Shown here: positions 1-9,611 of the stretch, piece after piece
Layout: each line of letters opens with the position of its first letter
How positions within the stretch are numbered: the first letter of the stretch is position 1
NCBI RefSeq assembly: GCF_003112535.1
Contig: NZ_BEWA01000002.1
Coordinates: 642,713-706,712, forward strand
Direction: 5' to 3'
DNA: 64,000 nucleotides
Source of the DNA: Streptomyces rishiriensis
GTDB taxonomy: Bacteria; Actinomycetota; Actinomycetes; Streptomycetales; Streptomycetaceae
Translations under genes and position numbers: made by a program
Notes under the pieces: model-generated
Told to the model about the DNA's origin: nothing
Seen by the model: only the letters and a program-made list of their open reading frames with translations
The model's database searches: none

Positions 1-190
1 GGCGCAGCGACTTCACCTCGGTGCCGGTGAGGACGAGGCCCGCCTCGTAGACGTCGATGATCGCGTAGTCGTGGCGGGCCTTCTTGTTCTGCGCGACGAT
101 CTTGCGCTTGCCGTCCTTGACCTTGCCGGTCGGGGCCGCCGCGCCCTGCTTCGGCTGGGATTCCTTCGGTACGTACATTCCCTTGCTCAT
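1..190 (-). CDS. smpB: SsrA-binding protein SmpB (5' part only)
   Basis: Only the first 63 codons are inside the window; the rest lies beyond the left edge. The visible part reads [10 protein letters not shown] and then the SmpB core start [13 protein letters not shown], followed by [20 protein letters not shown], which is diagnostic of the family. SmpB binds tmRNA and delivers it to stalled ribosomes for trans-translation. The 20-odd residues before the core are a lysine/proline-rich extension that I recall from streptomycete homologues. A second in-frame ATG four codons later (position 178) is an alternative start. The S41 protease gene lies 69 bp upstream on the same strand. Confidence 0.93.
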   Translation of the reverse strand, partial: MSKGMYVPKESQPKQGAAAPTGKVKDGKRKIVAQNKKARHDYAIIDVYEAGLVLTGTEVKSLR

Positions 191-259
191 AGTCCCGCCA
201 TTTTCGCATCCGGAGGCGGTCCGAGGGAAAGCCGATTACGCAGCCGTCCACGGGAACGC

Positions 260-1438
260 TCAGGACGCGCCGCCCAGTCCGCTCAGCACGGTCTCCGCCC
301 GCTTCAGCGCACCGTCGTCCGCCTCCAGATCGGGCGTGATGCCCCGGCCGTCGACGGCGTGGCCGGAAGGGGTGCGGTAGTGCCCCACGGTCAGCTCGGC
401 GACCGAGCCGTCGGGCAGCCGGCGCGGCATCTGCACCGAGCCCTTGCCGAGGGTGCGCGAGCCCACCACGACGGCGCGGCCCCGGTCCTGCAGCGCCCCG
501 GTCAGCAGCTCGGCCGCGCTCATCGTGCCGCCGTCGACGAGCGCGACCAGCGGGCGGCCGGTGTCGCCGCCGGCCTCGGCGTGCAGGGCGCGCTGGTCGC
601 CGTCGACGTCATAGGTGGCGACGAGGCCGCCGTCGAGGAAGGCGGACGCGGCCGCGACGGCCTCGGTGACCAGTCCGCCGGAGTTGCCGCGCAGGTCCAG
701 CACGATCCCGGCGCCGGGCGGGGCGTGCTCGACGGCGCTGCGGACGCTGTCGCCGACGCCCCTGGTGAACGCGGCGACGGTGATGACGGTGATGCCGCCG
801 GAGAGCTCGTGGACGGTGACGGAGTCCGTGGACAGCAGCGCCCGGCGCAGGGTCTCGGTCCACGCGCGCGTGCCGCGCTCCAGGCCGAGACGGACGGCGG
901 TGCCGGCGGGCGCGTCCTTCATGTCACCGCGCAGTAAGGAGACGACGTCGGTGACCGGGAGGCCGTCCACGGGCCGTCCGTCGACGCTGCGCAGCCGGTC
1001 GCCCGCGTGGACCCCCGCGTCGGCCGCGGGCGACCCGGACTGCACCTTGGTCACCTCGATCCGGCCGTCCCGCTCGCGCCGCGCCTCCAGGCCGACGCCG
1101 GTGTACCGGCCGTCGAGGGAGTCCTGGAACTCCTGGTACTCGCCCTCGGAGTAGACCGCCGCCCAGCGGTCGCCGCTGCGGCTGACGGCGCGCTCGGCGG
1201 CCTCCATCGGGGACTTGCCGTCCGCTGCGGCCTCCTCGGCCGCCCGCGTCACGTCCTCGGCGTGTCCGGCGGAGGCGGTGGAGCGCGCCGGGCCCGGGGA
1301 GCCCGCGTGTCCCTCGCCCCACTGCTGCGGCAGCGACCCCGTCGCCGCCCCGGCGACCAGGACGCTCGCGAACACCAAGGTCAGGGCGGCCCCGCGGCCG
1401 AAACGGCGGGGCTGACAGAACAGGTCACGGCCTGACAT
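260..1438 (-). CDS. S41-family C-terminal processing peptidase (CtpA/Prc-like)
   Basis: 392 residues. An N-terminal signal or anchor helix (about residues 18-34) is followed by a linker, a PDZ domain (about 112-170, with YTGVGLEARR and AGDRLRSVDG) and the S41 peptidase domain. The expected catalytic serine is S307 in GGTMSAAE and the general-base lysine is K332 in TLGKGSVQ; GNSGG at 251-255 forms the substrate pocket. It is therefore an exported or membrane-anchored serine protease that trims proteins at their C-termini outside the membrane. I chose the ATG at 1438 because the hydrophobic segment follows it directly; the reading frame upstream runs through the ftsX terminator hairpin. It sits between smpB and ftsX on the same strand, a common actinobacterial order. 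Confidence 0.88.
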   Translation of the reverse strand: MSGRDLFCQPRRFGRGAALTLVFASVLVAGAATGSLPQQWGEGHAGSPGPARSTASAGHAEDVTRAAEEAAADGKSPMEAAERAVSRSGDRWAAVYSEGEYQEFQDSLDGRYTGVGLEARRERDGRIEVTKVQSGSPAADAGVHAGDRLRSVDGRPVDGLPVTDVVSLLRGDMKDAPAGTAVRLGLERGTRAWTETLRRALLSTDSVTVHELSGGITVITVAAFTRGVGDSVRSAVEHAPPGAGIVLDLRGNSGGLVTEAVAAASAFLDGGLVATYDVDGDQRALHAEAGGDTGRPLVALVDGGTMSAAELLTGALQDRGRAVVVGSRTLGKGSVQMPRRLPDGSVAELTVGHYRTPSGHAVDGRGITPDLEADDGALKRAETVLSGLGGAS

Positions 1439-1463
1439 GGCGGTGAGTCTAGGGGAACGCGAA

Positions 1464-1493
1464 GGGCCGTACGGTCGGTTGACCGTACGGCCC
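1464..1493 (-). terminator. hairpin terminator after ftsX
   Basis: Perfect 13-bp inverted repeat (GGGCCGTACGGTC at 1464-1476 and its complement at 1481-1493) with a GGTT loop, placed 35 bp past the ftsX stop codon and before the S41 protease start. There is no strong U-tract, which is usual for Streptomyces terminators. Confidence 0.75.
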
Positions 1494-1527
1494 AGCGGGG
1501 CGTGCGTCACACTCCGGGGCGCGTGCG

Positions 1528-2445
1528 TCACACCTTCAGGTACTTGCGCAGCGCGAAGAACGCGGCAAGTGCGGGCATCAGCAGGCTGGTCGCGAGGATG
1601 AGCGGGAGCTTCGTCAACACGGCGTCCCAGCCGATGAAGTTGATCAAATTCAGCTTCTCGGACAGGGCCAGACCGTGGTCGATGATGAAGTACCGCGCGA
1701 TCACCAGGAATCCGCAGGCGACCGTGCCGCCGATGAGCCCGGCCACCGCGGCCTCGGCGATGAACGGCGCCTGGATGTAGAACCCGGAGGCGCCGACGAG
1801 CCGCATGATGCCCGTCTCGCGCCGCCGGCTGAACGCCGAGACGCGCACGGTGTTGACGATCAGCATCAGGGCCACCACGAGCATCAGCGCCATGACCGCC
1901 CGCGCGGCCCAGTTCATGCCGTTGAGGAGCCCGAAGAGGTTGTCCAGGATGCCCTTCTGGTCCTGCACCGACTGCACGCCGTCGCGCCCGTCGAAGGCGG
2001 TCGCGATGACCTGGTACTTCTCCGGGTCCTTCAGCTTGATGCGGTACGACTCCTGCATCTGGTCCGGCGTGAGGGAGCTGGCCAGCGGGGAGTCGCCGAA
2101 CTGCTCCTTGTAGTGCTTGTACGCGTCGTCCTGCGACTCGTACGTCACCTTCTCGACGACGCCCATCTTGTCGAGGTCGGACTTGATCTGCTTCTTCTGG
2201 TCCGCGGTGACCGCGCCCTTGGCGCAGTTGGCGTCCGACTCGGCGTCGCTCTTGTTGCAGAGGAAAATCGAGACGTTGACCTTGTCGTACCAGTAGCCCT
2301 TCATCGTGTTGACCTGATCGCTCATCAGGAGCGATCCGCCGAAGAGCGCCAGGGACAGGGCGACGGAGACGATGACGGCGAAGGTCATCGTCAGGTTGCG
2401 GCGGAGACCTACGCCGATCTCCGACAGTACGAACTGGGCGCGCAT
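1528..2445 (-). CDS. ftsX: cell division protein FtsX
   Basis: 305 residues. A short cytoplasmic N-terminus with IGVGLRRNLTMT precedes TM1 (about 22-42). A large extracytoplasmic loop follows (about 43-180) with cysteines in FLCNKSDAESDANC, and then three C-terminal TM helices with the SRRRETGIMRLVGAS cytoplasmic segment typical of the family. FtsX pairs with the ATPase FtsE and, by family knowledge, controls a peptidoglycan hydrolase through the extracellular loop. ftsE lies 60 bp upstream on the same strand, giving an ftsE-ftsX operon closed by a hairpin. Confidence 0.95.
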   Translation of the reverse strand: MRAQFVLSEIGVGLRRNLTMTFAVIVSVALSLALFGGSLLMSDQVNTMKGYWYDKVNVSIFLCNKSDAESDANCAKGAVTADQKKQIKSDLDKMGVVEKVTYESQDDAYKHYKEQFGDSPLASSLTPDQMQESYRIKLKDPEKYQVIATAFDGRDGVQSVQDQKGILDNLFGLLNGMNWAARAVMALMLVVALMLIVNTVRVSAFSRRRETGIMRLVGASGFYIQAPFIAEAAVAGLIGGTVACGFLVIARYFIIDHGLALSEKLNLINFIGWDAVLTKLPLILATSLLMPALAAFFALRKYLKV

Positions 2446-2505
2446 GGCGTGTTGTTCAGGCCTTTCCGGGGACGTCCGCCGGGGCGGGCGCGATGGCGGG
2501 AGCGG

Positions 2506-3195
<690 letters not shown>

Positions 3196-3432
3196 GGATG
3201 CACCACGGGTCGCCGGGGGTAGATGAGCGTGACCATACGCGAACCGGGGAGGGCGGCGCAGGCGTCGGGAGGGGTTGGGTGGGGCTTGTGCGTTTTTGTG
3301 CGGGACTTTGTACGCCCTCCGCTCTTCGGGTGAGCCGCGCGGCCCCCGGAGGAACCTGGCAGAGTGGAGGGGGAACGTTCCCGTACCCCGAAGCGTTGTC
3401 TCCATGGAACCGGTGCAAGGAGGGCGAGGCGC

Positions 3433-3627
3433 ATGACGTACGACCGGCTGGTGTGCGCTAACTGCGCTGCGCCCGTGAGCGAGGGCCGGTGCCCCGTGTG
3501 CCGCGCGAACCGCGAGCGGCTGCAGCAACAGGAGAACTTCCTCGCGAATCTGAACCCCATGGCGCTGATCGCCCTGCTGGCGGTGCTGGTCGCGGCGGTG
3601 GCGCTGCTCGCCCACCAGACCGCCTAG
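3433..3627 (+). CDS. small zinc-ribbon single-pass membrane protein
   Basis: 64 residues. Two CxxC knuckles, C8-C11 (CANC) and C20-C23 (CPVC), look like a zinc ribbon. A short polar, possibly helical segment ([13 protein letters not shown]) and one C-terminal TM helix (about 42-61) follow. The start is supported by a strong ribosome site (AAGGAGGG) upstream of the ATG; the open frame extends further back but that part has no coding character. It is probably a membrane-tethered zinc-binding protein facing the cytosol. Function is unknown. It is divergent from ftsE and ends at a strong bidirectional terminator. Confidence 0.75.
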   Translation: MTYDRLVCANCAAPVSEGRCPVCRANRERLQQQENFLANLNPMALIALLAVLVAAVALLAHQTA

Positions 3628-3641
3628 TCCCGCACTGCATC

Positions 3642-3682
3642 GCGCGAAGGGCCCGGAGCTGATCGCTCCGGGCCCTTCGCGC
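3642..3682. terminator. strong bidirectional hairpin terminator
   Basis: Perfect 18-bp stem (3642-3659 with 3665-3682) and a 5-nt loop, between the convergent zinc-ribbon gene (plus) and the LAETG surface-protein gene (minus). Its symmetry lets it serve both strands. Confidence 0.85.
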
Positions 3683-3713
3683 GTACGTCACGTACGGGTA
3701 CCGCTACCCAGCG

Positions 3714-4667
3714 TCAGGCAGCGGCCCCGCCGCGGCCTGCCGCGAGGCGCGGCAGCACGCGGAAGCCGACGCCGCCGGCGATCATGGTGGCGGCGCCGAC
3801 GATCAGGAACGTGGTCTGGCCTGCGCCGGTCTCGGCGAGCTCCTTGCCGCCGCCCTGCGCGGTGTTGTCGGCGGCCACGGCCGAGGTGTCGGTCAGCGCG
3901 GAGCTGCCGACCTCCTGGGTCGAGGTGCCGTCGGCGCCGGTACCTCCGGTGGTGGAGCCGCCGATACCGCCCGTGGTGGAACCACCGGTGGAGCCCGACC
4001 CCGAACCGCCGGTGGAGTCGTCGCCGCCGGTGGAGCCCGAACCGCCGGTGGAGCCCGAACCGCCGGTCGTGGAACCGCCGGTCGTGGAACCGCCGGTGGT
4101 GGAGCCGCCCGTGGTGGAGCCGCCGCCCGTCGTGCTGGAACCGCCCGTGGTCGAGCCGCCCGTGGTGGAGCTGCCGCCCGTCGTGGTCGAACCGCCGGTG
4201 GTCGTGCTGCCGCCCGTCGTGCTGGAACCGCCCGTGGTCGAGCTGCCGCCGGTCGTGGTGGAGCCGCCCGTGCCGGAGTCGCCGCCGGTGCTGGACGTTC
4301 CGCCGATGGAGACCGACCCGCCGACGGATGCCGCGCCACCGGCGGAGGAGTCGCCGCCGGTGGAGGAGTCGCCGCCCGTGGACGAGCTGCCACCGGTCGA
4401 GGAGTCGCCGCCGGTGGAGGAGTCGCCGCCGGTCGAGGAGTCACCGCCCGAGGAGTTCGTGCCGCCGACGGTGCAGATCCCGATCGGGCAGGGGTCCTCG
4501 CCCGTCTGCGGAGTGACTTCGTCCCCGCCGGACGTCGACACAAGGCCGCTGAGACCGCCCTCGTCACCGGCGGCCGAGGCGACCCCGGCGACCGTCAGCG
4601 AGGCGCCCGCGGCGATCACGGCACCGGCGGCTATGCGCGCGACCCGGATCCGTGTCTTCTTCGTCAT
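3714..4667 (-). CDS. LAETG-anchored, glycine/serine/threonine repeat surface protein
   Basis: 317 residues. A Lys/Arg-rich start (MTKKTRIRVAR) and hydrophobic signal peptide end near residue 33 (VASA). A short segment follows with a cysteine pair in EDPCPIGICT, then about 140 residues built almost only from G, S and T with repeating SSTGGD, TTTGGSS and STTGG units. The sorting signal is LAETG at 277-281, then a hydrophobic helix and an Arg-containing tail. LAETG fits the LAXTG preference of class E sortases in Streptomyces, so the product is probably attached to peptidoglycan with the repeat as a flexible stalk. No binding domain is recognisable, and no sortase gene lies in the window. The ATG at 4667 is chosen because the signal peptide begins there. 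Confidence 0.82.
   Translation of the reverse strand: MTKKTRIRVARIAAGAVIAAGASLTVAGVASAAGDEGGLSGLVSTSGGDEVTPQTGEDPCPIGICTVGGTNSSGGDSSTGGDSSTGGDSSTGGSSSTGGDSSTGGDSSAGGAASVGGSVSIGGTSSTGGDSGTGGSTTTGGSSTTGGSSTTGGSTTTGGSTTTGGSSTTGGSTTGGSSTTGGGSTTGGSTTGGSTTGGSTTGGSGSTGGSGSTGGDDSTGGSGSGSTGGSTTGGIGGSTTGGTGADGTSTQEVGSSALTDTSAVAADNTAQGGGKELAETGAGQTTFLIVGAATMIAGGVGFRVLPRLAAGRGGAAA
3950..4455 (-). repeat. degenerate tandem repeat encoding the GST-rich stalk
   Basis: Short 9-15 bp units (on the plus strand, variants of GAACCGCCGGTGGTGGAG) run almost without break through the middle of the LAETG gene. They encode GGS(S/T)TTGG-type peptide. Such arrays change length easily by slippage. Confidence 0.8.
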
Positions 4668-4894
4668 ATGGTTGCTACCCCCAGTAGCTGAATCGTCGAT
4701 GAGGCCGCGCTCGGGGCTGTGATCGACGGAGGTAGCTGAGATGTAGCTGAAGCCCCCCGGTTCACATGCGCCCCGAAGATACGCATGCCACACTGCACCT
4801 TCCCCATTTTTCAAAGCATCGTCAAGGTCGTTGCGCACGCAATGTCCAAGTCGGGGGGCTTTGCGCGATGTCGGTGCTGTGAATGTGACCTAAA

Positions 4895-4929
4895 AAGGCA
4901 ACCGCCCCTACCTGAGGGGCGGTTGCCTT
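4895..4929 (-). terminator. intrinsic terminator of prfB
   Basis: A 14-bp stem (4895-4908 with 4916-4929) with a 7-nt loop begins 11 bp past the prfB stop. On the minus strand it is followed by a T-rich run, so it is a classical intrinsic terminator. Confidence 0.88.
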
Positions 4930-4939
4930 GTCGACAAAC

Positions 4940-6043
4940 CTATTTCTCCTGCTGCTTGCGCCAGCGAATTCCCGCTTCCAGGAACCCGTCGATCTCACCG
5001 TTGAACACGGCTTCGGGGTTGCCGACCTCGAACTCGGTGCGCAGGTCCTTGACCATCTGGTACGGGTGCAGGACGTACGAACGCATCTGGTTGCCCCAGG
5101 AACTGCCGCCGTCCTTCAGGGCGTCCATCCTCGCCCGCTCCTCTTGGCGCTGACGCTCCAGCAGCTTGGCCTGGAGGACGTTCATCGCGGTCGCCTTGTT
5201 CTGGATCTGCGACCGCTCGTTCTGGCAGGAGACGACGATGCCGGTGGGGAGGTGGGTCAGACGCACCGCGGAGTCGGTGGTGTTGACGCCCTGGCCGCCG
5301 GGACCGGAGGAGCGGTACACGTCCACGCGCAGTTCGGACTCGTCGATCTCGATGTGGTCGGTCTGCTCGACCACCGGGAGGATCTCCACGCCCGCGAAGG
5401 AGGTCTGGCGACGGCCCTGGTTGTCGAACGGCGAGATCCGCACGAGACGGTGCGTGCCCTGCTCGACGGAGAGCGTGCCGTAGGCGTACGGGACCTGCAC
5501 GGCGAAGGTGGTCGACTTGATGCCGGCCTCTTCGGCGTACGACGTCTCGTAGACCTCGGTCTTGTAGCCCTTCTGCTCCGCCCACCGCAGGTACATGCGC
5601 TGCAGCTTCTCGGCGAAGTCGGCCGCGTCGACGCCGCCGGCCTCGGCGCGGATGTTGACGAGCGCCTCACGGGCGTCGTACTCCCCGCTGAGCAGCGTGC
5701 GCACTTCCATCTCGTCGAGCGCCTTCTTGACGGAAATGAGCTCGGACTCGGCCTCCGCGAGGGTGTCCGGGTCGTCCTCCTCCTGGGCCATCTCGAACAG
5801 CACGGCGAGATCGTCGATCCGGCCGCGCAGCGTGTCCGCCTTCCTGACCTCGGCCTGCAGGTGGGACAGCTTGCTGGTGATCTTCTGCGCCTCGTCCGGG
5901 TTGTCCCACAGGGACGGCGCGGCCGCCTGCTCCTCGAGCACGGCGATGTCTGCCCTCAGCTTGTCGAGGTCCAGAACGGCCTCGATCGACTCCATGGTCG
6001 AGGAGAGGGACTTGAGCTCTTCGGATACATCGACGACTGCCAC
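4940..6043 (-). CDS. prfB: peptide chain release factor 2 (RF2)
   Basis: 367 residues. The stop-codon recognition tripeptide SPF is at 204-206 (RF2-specific, for UGA/UAA) and the catalytic GGQ at 249-251 (SGPGGQGVN). The N-terminal coiled coil is present. There is no in-frame UGA near the start, so the autoregulatory frameshift known from E. coli prfB is absent here. The GTG start at 6043 has a good ribosome site (GGGAGG). RF2 ends translation by hydrolysing peptidyl-tRNA in the ribosome. It is followed by its own terminator, and the kinase gene upstream is separated by about 106 bp. Confidence 0.96.
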   Translation of the reverse strand: MAVVDVSEELKSLSSTMESIEAVLDLDKLRADIAVLEEQAAAPSLWDNPDEAQKITSKLSHLQAEVRKADTLRGRIDDLAVLFEMAQEEDDPDTLAEAESELISVKKALDEMEVRTLLSGEYDAREALVNIRAEAGGVDAADFAEKLQRMYLRWAEQKGYKTEVYETSYAEEAGIKSTTFAVQVPYAYGTLSVEQGTHRLVRISPFDNQGRRQTSFAGVEILPVVEQTDHIEIDESELRVDVYRSSGPGGQGVNTTDSAVRLTHLPTGIVVSCQNERSQIQNKATAMNVLQAKLLERQRQEERARMDALKDGGSSWGNQMRSYVLHPYQMVKDLRTEFEVGNPEAVFNGEIDGFLEAGIRWRKQQEK

Positions 6044-6149
6044 GCCTCCCAGCGTAACGGCTCCGCCAACCGGGGAGTGCCGGGAGCCTGCCCGCGGACC
6101 CGGACGGGCCGGGGCCGCGGGCAGGCGCCGGTCGTGGCCAGGGGGCCGG

Positions 6150-7397
<1,248 letters not shown>

Positions 7398-7535
7398 GGC
7401 TGCTCCTACAGACGCGTGTTGCCCCTCAAAGTACGCGTCCTGGGAGCCAACCTTCACCGCGGAGACGGAAATCACCCGCCGGATGTCGACAAGTACACAA
7501 ACTCGAGGTCAGCGGCGGAGTTCCCGGTCCGGCGC

Positions 7536-9221
7536 TCAGTTCTGGGAGCCGCCGGCCGAGTCCGCCAGATCGCTGATCCAGCCGGTGACGTCGCCGACCC
7601 AGCCGCTGATCAGCTGCCAGTAGCTCTTGCCCGTGCCGATCCAGTCCTGCAGCGGGCTCAGGTCCCAGATCAGCCATCCGGCCACGAACAGGATGACGAT
7701 CGTGAACAGGCAGCCCTTCAGACAGCCCAGGCCGGGGATCCGCATCGGGTTGGCGCTGCGCTGGCGGGGCTCGCGCGGCTGCCGGGGCTCCGGCGCGGGC
7801 CGCTGCCGGGGCTGCTGCTGGGGCGGCGGCGCGTACCGCTGCTGCTGGGGCTGCTGCGGTTGCGGAGTCGCGTACTGCTGCTGGTGCTGCTGCTGACCGG
7901 GGTACCCGTAGCCGGGCTGCTGCTGCGGCCGCTGCTGCGGCTGCTGCCGGTAGGGCTGCTGGGGTTGCTGCGGCGGCTGCTGGGGGCGGGAGACCTGCCG
8001 CTGGGGGCGTCGGCGCAGCGGGTCGTCGCCGGGGTCGAGGTACTGCTGGACCTGGGTCTGCTCGTTGCGGTCGCGGGCGCCCTGCATCTGGGACTGCCAG
8101 GGGTGCGGCTGCTCCGGCGGCTGCGCCGGCCCGCCGTACTGGCCGGGCGGCACCGGCGGCAGGACGGCCGTCGGGTCGGCGGCCCCCTGCGGACCGCCCG
8201 TGCGGGGCAGGACGGCGGTGGGGTCGGCGGCGCCCGCCGGGCCCGCCGTGTGCGGCAGGACGCTGGTCGCGGCGTTCGGGTCGTAGGCGCCGCCCGGCAC
8301 GGTGGCGGGCGCCGGGTCGGGCGCGAGCAGGTGGCCGACGCCGTCGGCGGCCGCGATCTGCATCGAGTTGGCGTGCACCCCGATGCCCTCGGCGACGATC
8401 CGCAGCCCGCGCGCGAGGTTCTCGGCGCTCGGCCGGTGGTCGGGGTTCTTGCTCAGACAGCGCTCGATGACCGTCCAGAGCGGGTCGGGGACCGTGGAGG
8501 GGCGGCGCGGCTCGGCGCTCAGGTGCTGGTGCAGGACCTCGAGGGCGGAGCCGCCGGAGAACGGCGGCCGGCCGGTGACCAGCTCGTACATCAGGATGCC
8601 GGCGCCGTAGATGTCCACGGCCGAGGTCTGCGGGCGGCCCTCGGCGGACTCGGGGGCCACGTACGCGGGCGTGCCGACGAACTCGCTGGTCCGGGTCAGG
8701 CCCGGGGAGTCGGCGAGGCGCGCGATGCCGAAGTCGGTGAGCAGCGGATGCATCTGGCCGCCGTCCTGCTTGAGCAGGACGTTGGCCGGCTTCAGGTCGC
8801 GGTGCACGACGCCGTCGGCGTGGCTGGCGGCGAGGGCGTCGGCGATCTGGGCGGTCAGCAGGGCCGCGGCGACCGGTGTGAAGGGGCCGTTCTCGCGCAG
8901 GTAGCGGTGCAGGTCGGGGCCCTCGACGAGGTCCATGACCAGAGCCAGCAGGTCGCCCTCGACGACCAGGTCGCGGACCCGGACGATGTTGGGGTGGGTC
9001 AGGCGCAGCAGGACGGAGCGCTCGCGCAGGAAGCGCATCACGACGTCGGGGTCGTTCGCGAGCTCCTCCTTGAGGACCTTGATCGCGACGGTCTCCCCGG
9101 GCTGCCCCGCCACGGCCGCCTCGGCGCCCGCGGTCTCACGCTGGCGGGCTCGCCAGACGGTGCCCGTGGCGCCGCGTCCGAGCGGCTCCTCGAGCAGGTA
9201 CTTGCTGCCTACCGGCCGCAC
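7536..9221 (-). CDS. Ser/Thr protein kinase with Pro/Gln-rich linker and C-terminal TM helix
   Basis: 561 residues. The kinase domain is about 8-275: glycine loop GRGATGTVW, K48, HRD 140-142, DFG 163-165, APE 189-191. An Ala/Pro stretch then carries repeated TAVLP(R/P)-type segments, followed by about 100 residues of PQQ/QPQ-rich low complexity. A hydrophobic segment (CLFTIVILFVAGWLIW) and a short amphipathic tail end the protein. It may be a type that turns back into the cytosol or has a small external tail. The GTG at 9221 has GGGAGC upstream and gives the start MRPVGSKYLL. It is first in a two-kinase unit and divergent from the FHA-FtsK gene; the FHA partner suggests a phosphothreonine relay. 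Confidence 0.9.
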   Translation of the reverse strand: MRPVGSKYLLEEPLGRGATGTVWRARQRETAGAEAAVAGQPGETVAIKVLKEELANDPDVVMRFLRERSVLLRLTHPNIVRVRDLVVEGDLLALVMDLVEGPDLHRYLRENGPFTPVAAALLTAQIADALAASHADGVVHRDLKPANVLLKQDGGQMHPLLTDFGIARLADSPGLTRTSEFVGTPAYVAPESAEGRPQTSAVDIYGAGILMYELVTGRPPFSGGSALEVLHQHLSAEPRRPSTVPDPLWTVIERCLSKNPDHRPSAENLARGLRIVAEGIGVHANSMQIAAADGVGHLLAPDPAPATVPGGAYDPNAATSVLPHTAGPAGAADPTAVLPRTGGPQGAADPTAVLPPVPPGQYGGPAQPPEQPHPWQSQMQGARDRNEQTQVQQYLDPGDDPLRRRPQRQVSRPQQPPQQPQQPYRQQPQQRPQQQPGYGYPGQQQHQQQYATPQPQQPQQQRYAPPPQQQPRQRPAPEPRQPREPRQRSANPMRIPGLGCLKGCLFTIVILFVAGWLIWDLSPLQDWIGTGKSYWQLISGWVGDVTGWISDLADSAGGSQN

Positions 9222-9611
9222 GTCATGCGCTCCCTGCTGCTTGCTCGCCAGACTCGCCGGCCCTTCGGCCCCGCTCGTCTGTCCCGCCAGTGTTCCGACC
9301 CATGTTCCGACCCACTGTAGTGCCGGGGTGCGGACACCGGGCGGTCGTCGCGGTCGTCCGTGTTCCGGGGAAAGACGCTTCAACCGGTCTTCCTGGTTGC
9401 CGCCGGAGCCGGACGTGACCGATCTCAACTGATCGTCGGTGACGCACCCGGCAGGCACTTTTGCGGGCAGAGCCGACCAATCAAGATCACTTGTCCTCCG
9501 GTGAGGGGCGCGTTGTCAGTGACAGGTGCGAGGATGCCTTCAGTACTGGCCGCTGTGCTCGTGTGGGGTGGGGGGAAGCCCGCGCCCGTGCAGAAGGGAC
9601 CGCTGACGGCG
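9222..9611. promoter_or_regulatory. divergent promoter region between kinase and FHA-FtsK genes
   Basis: 390 bp without a supported gene. It must hold the promoters of both divergent genes. I see a short perfect inverted repeat TGTCA-G-TGACA near 9515-9525 but no -35/-10 pair I would defend. Confidence 0.4.

Noticed and set aside
3371..3382. LexA/SOS box
   Set aside because: GGGAACGTTCCC lacks the 4-bp spacer of GAAC-N4-GTTC, so it is not a LexA site by the usual pattern.
5970..6043. Programmed +1 frameshift in prfB
   Set aside because: The RF2 frame is continuous from the GTG with no internal UGA, so no frameshift is needed.
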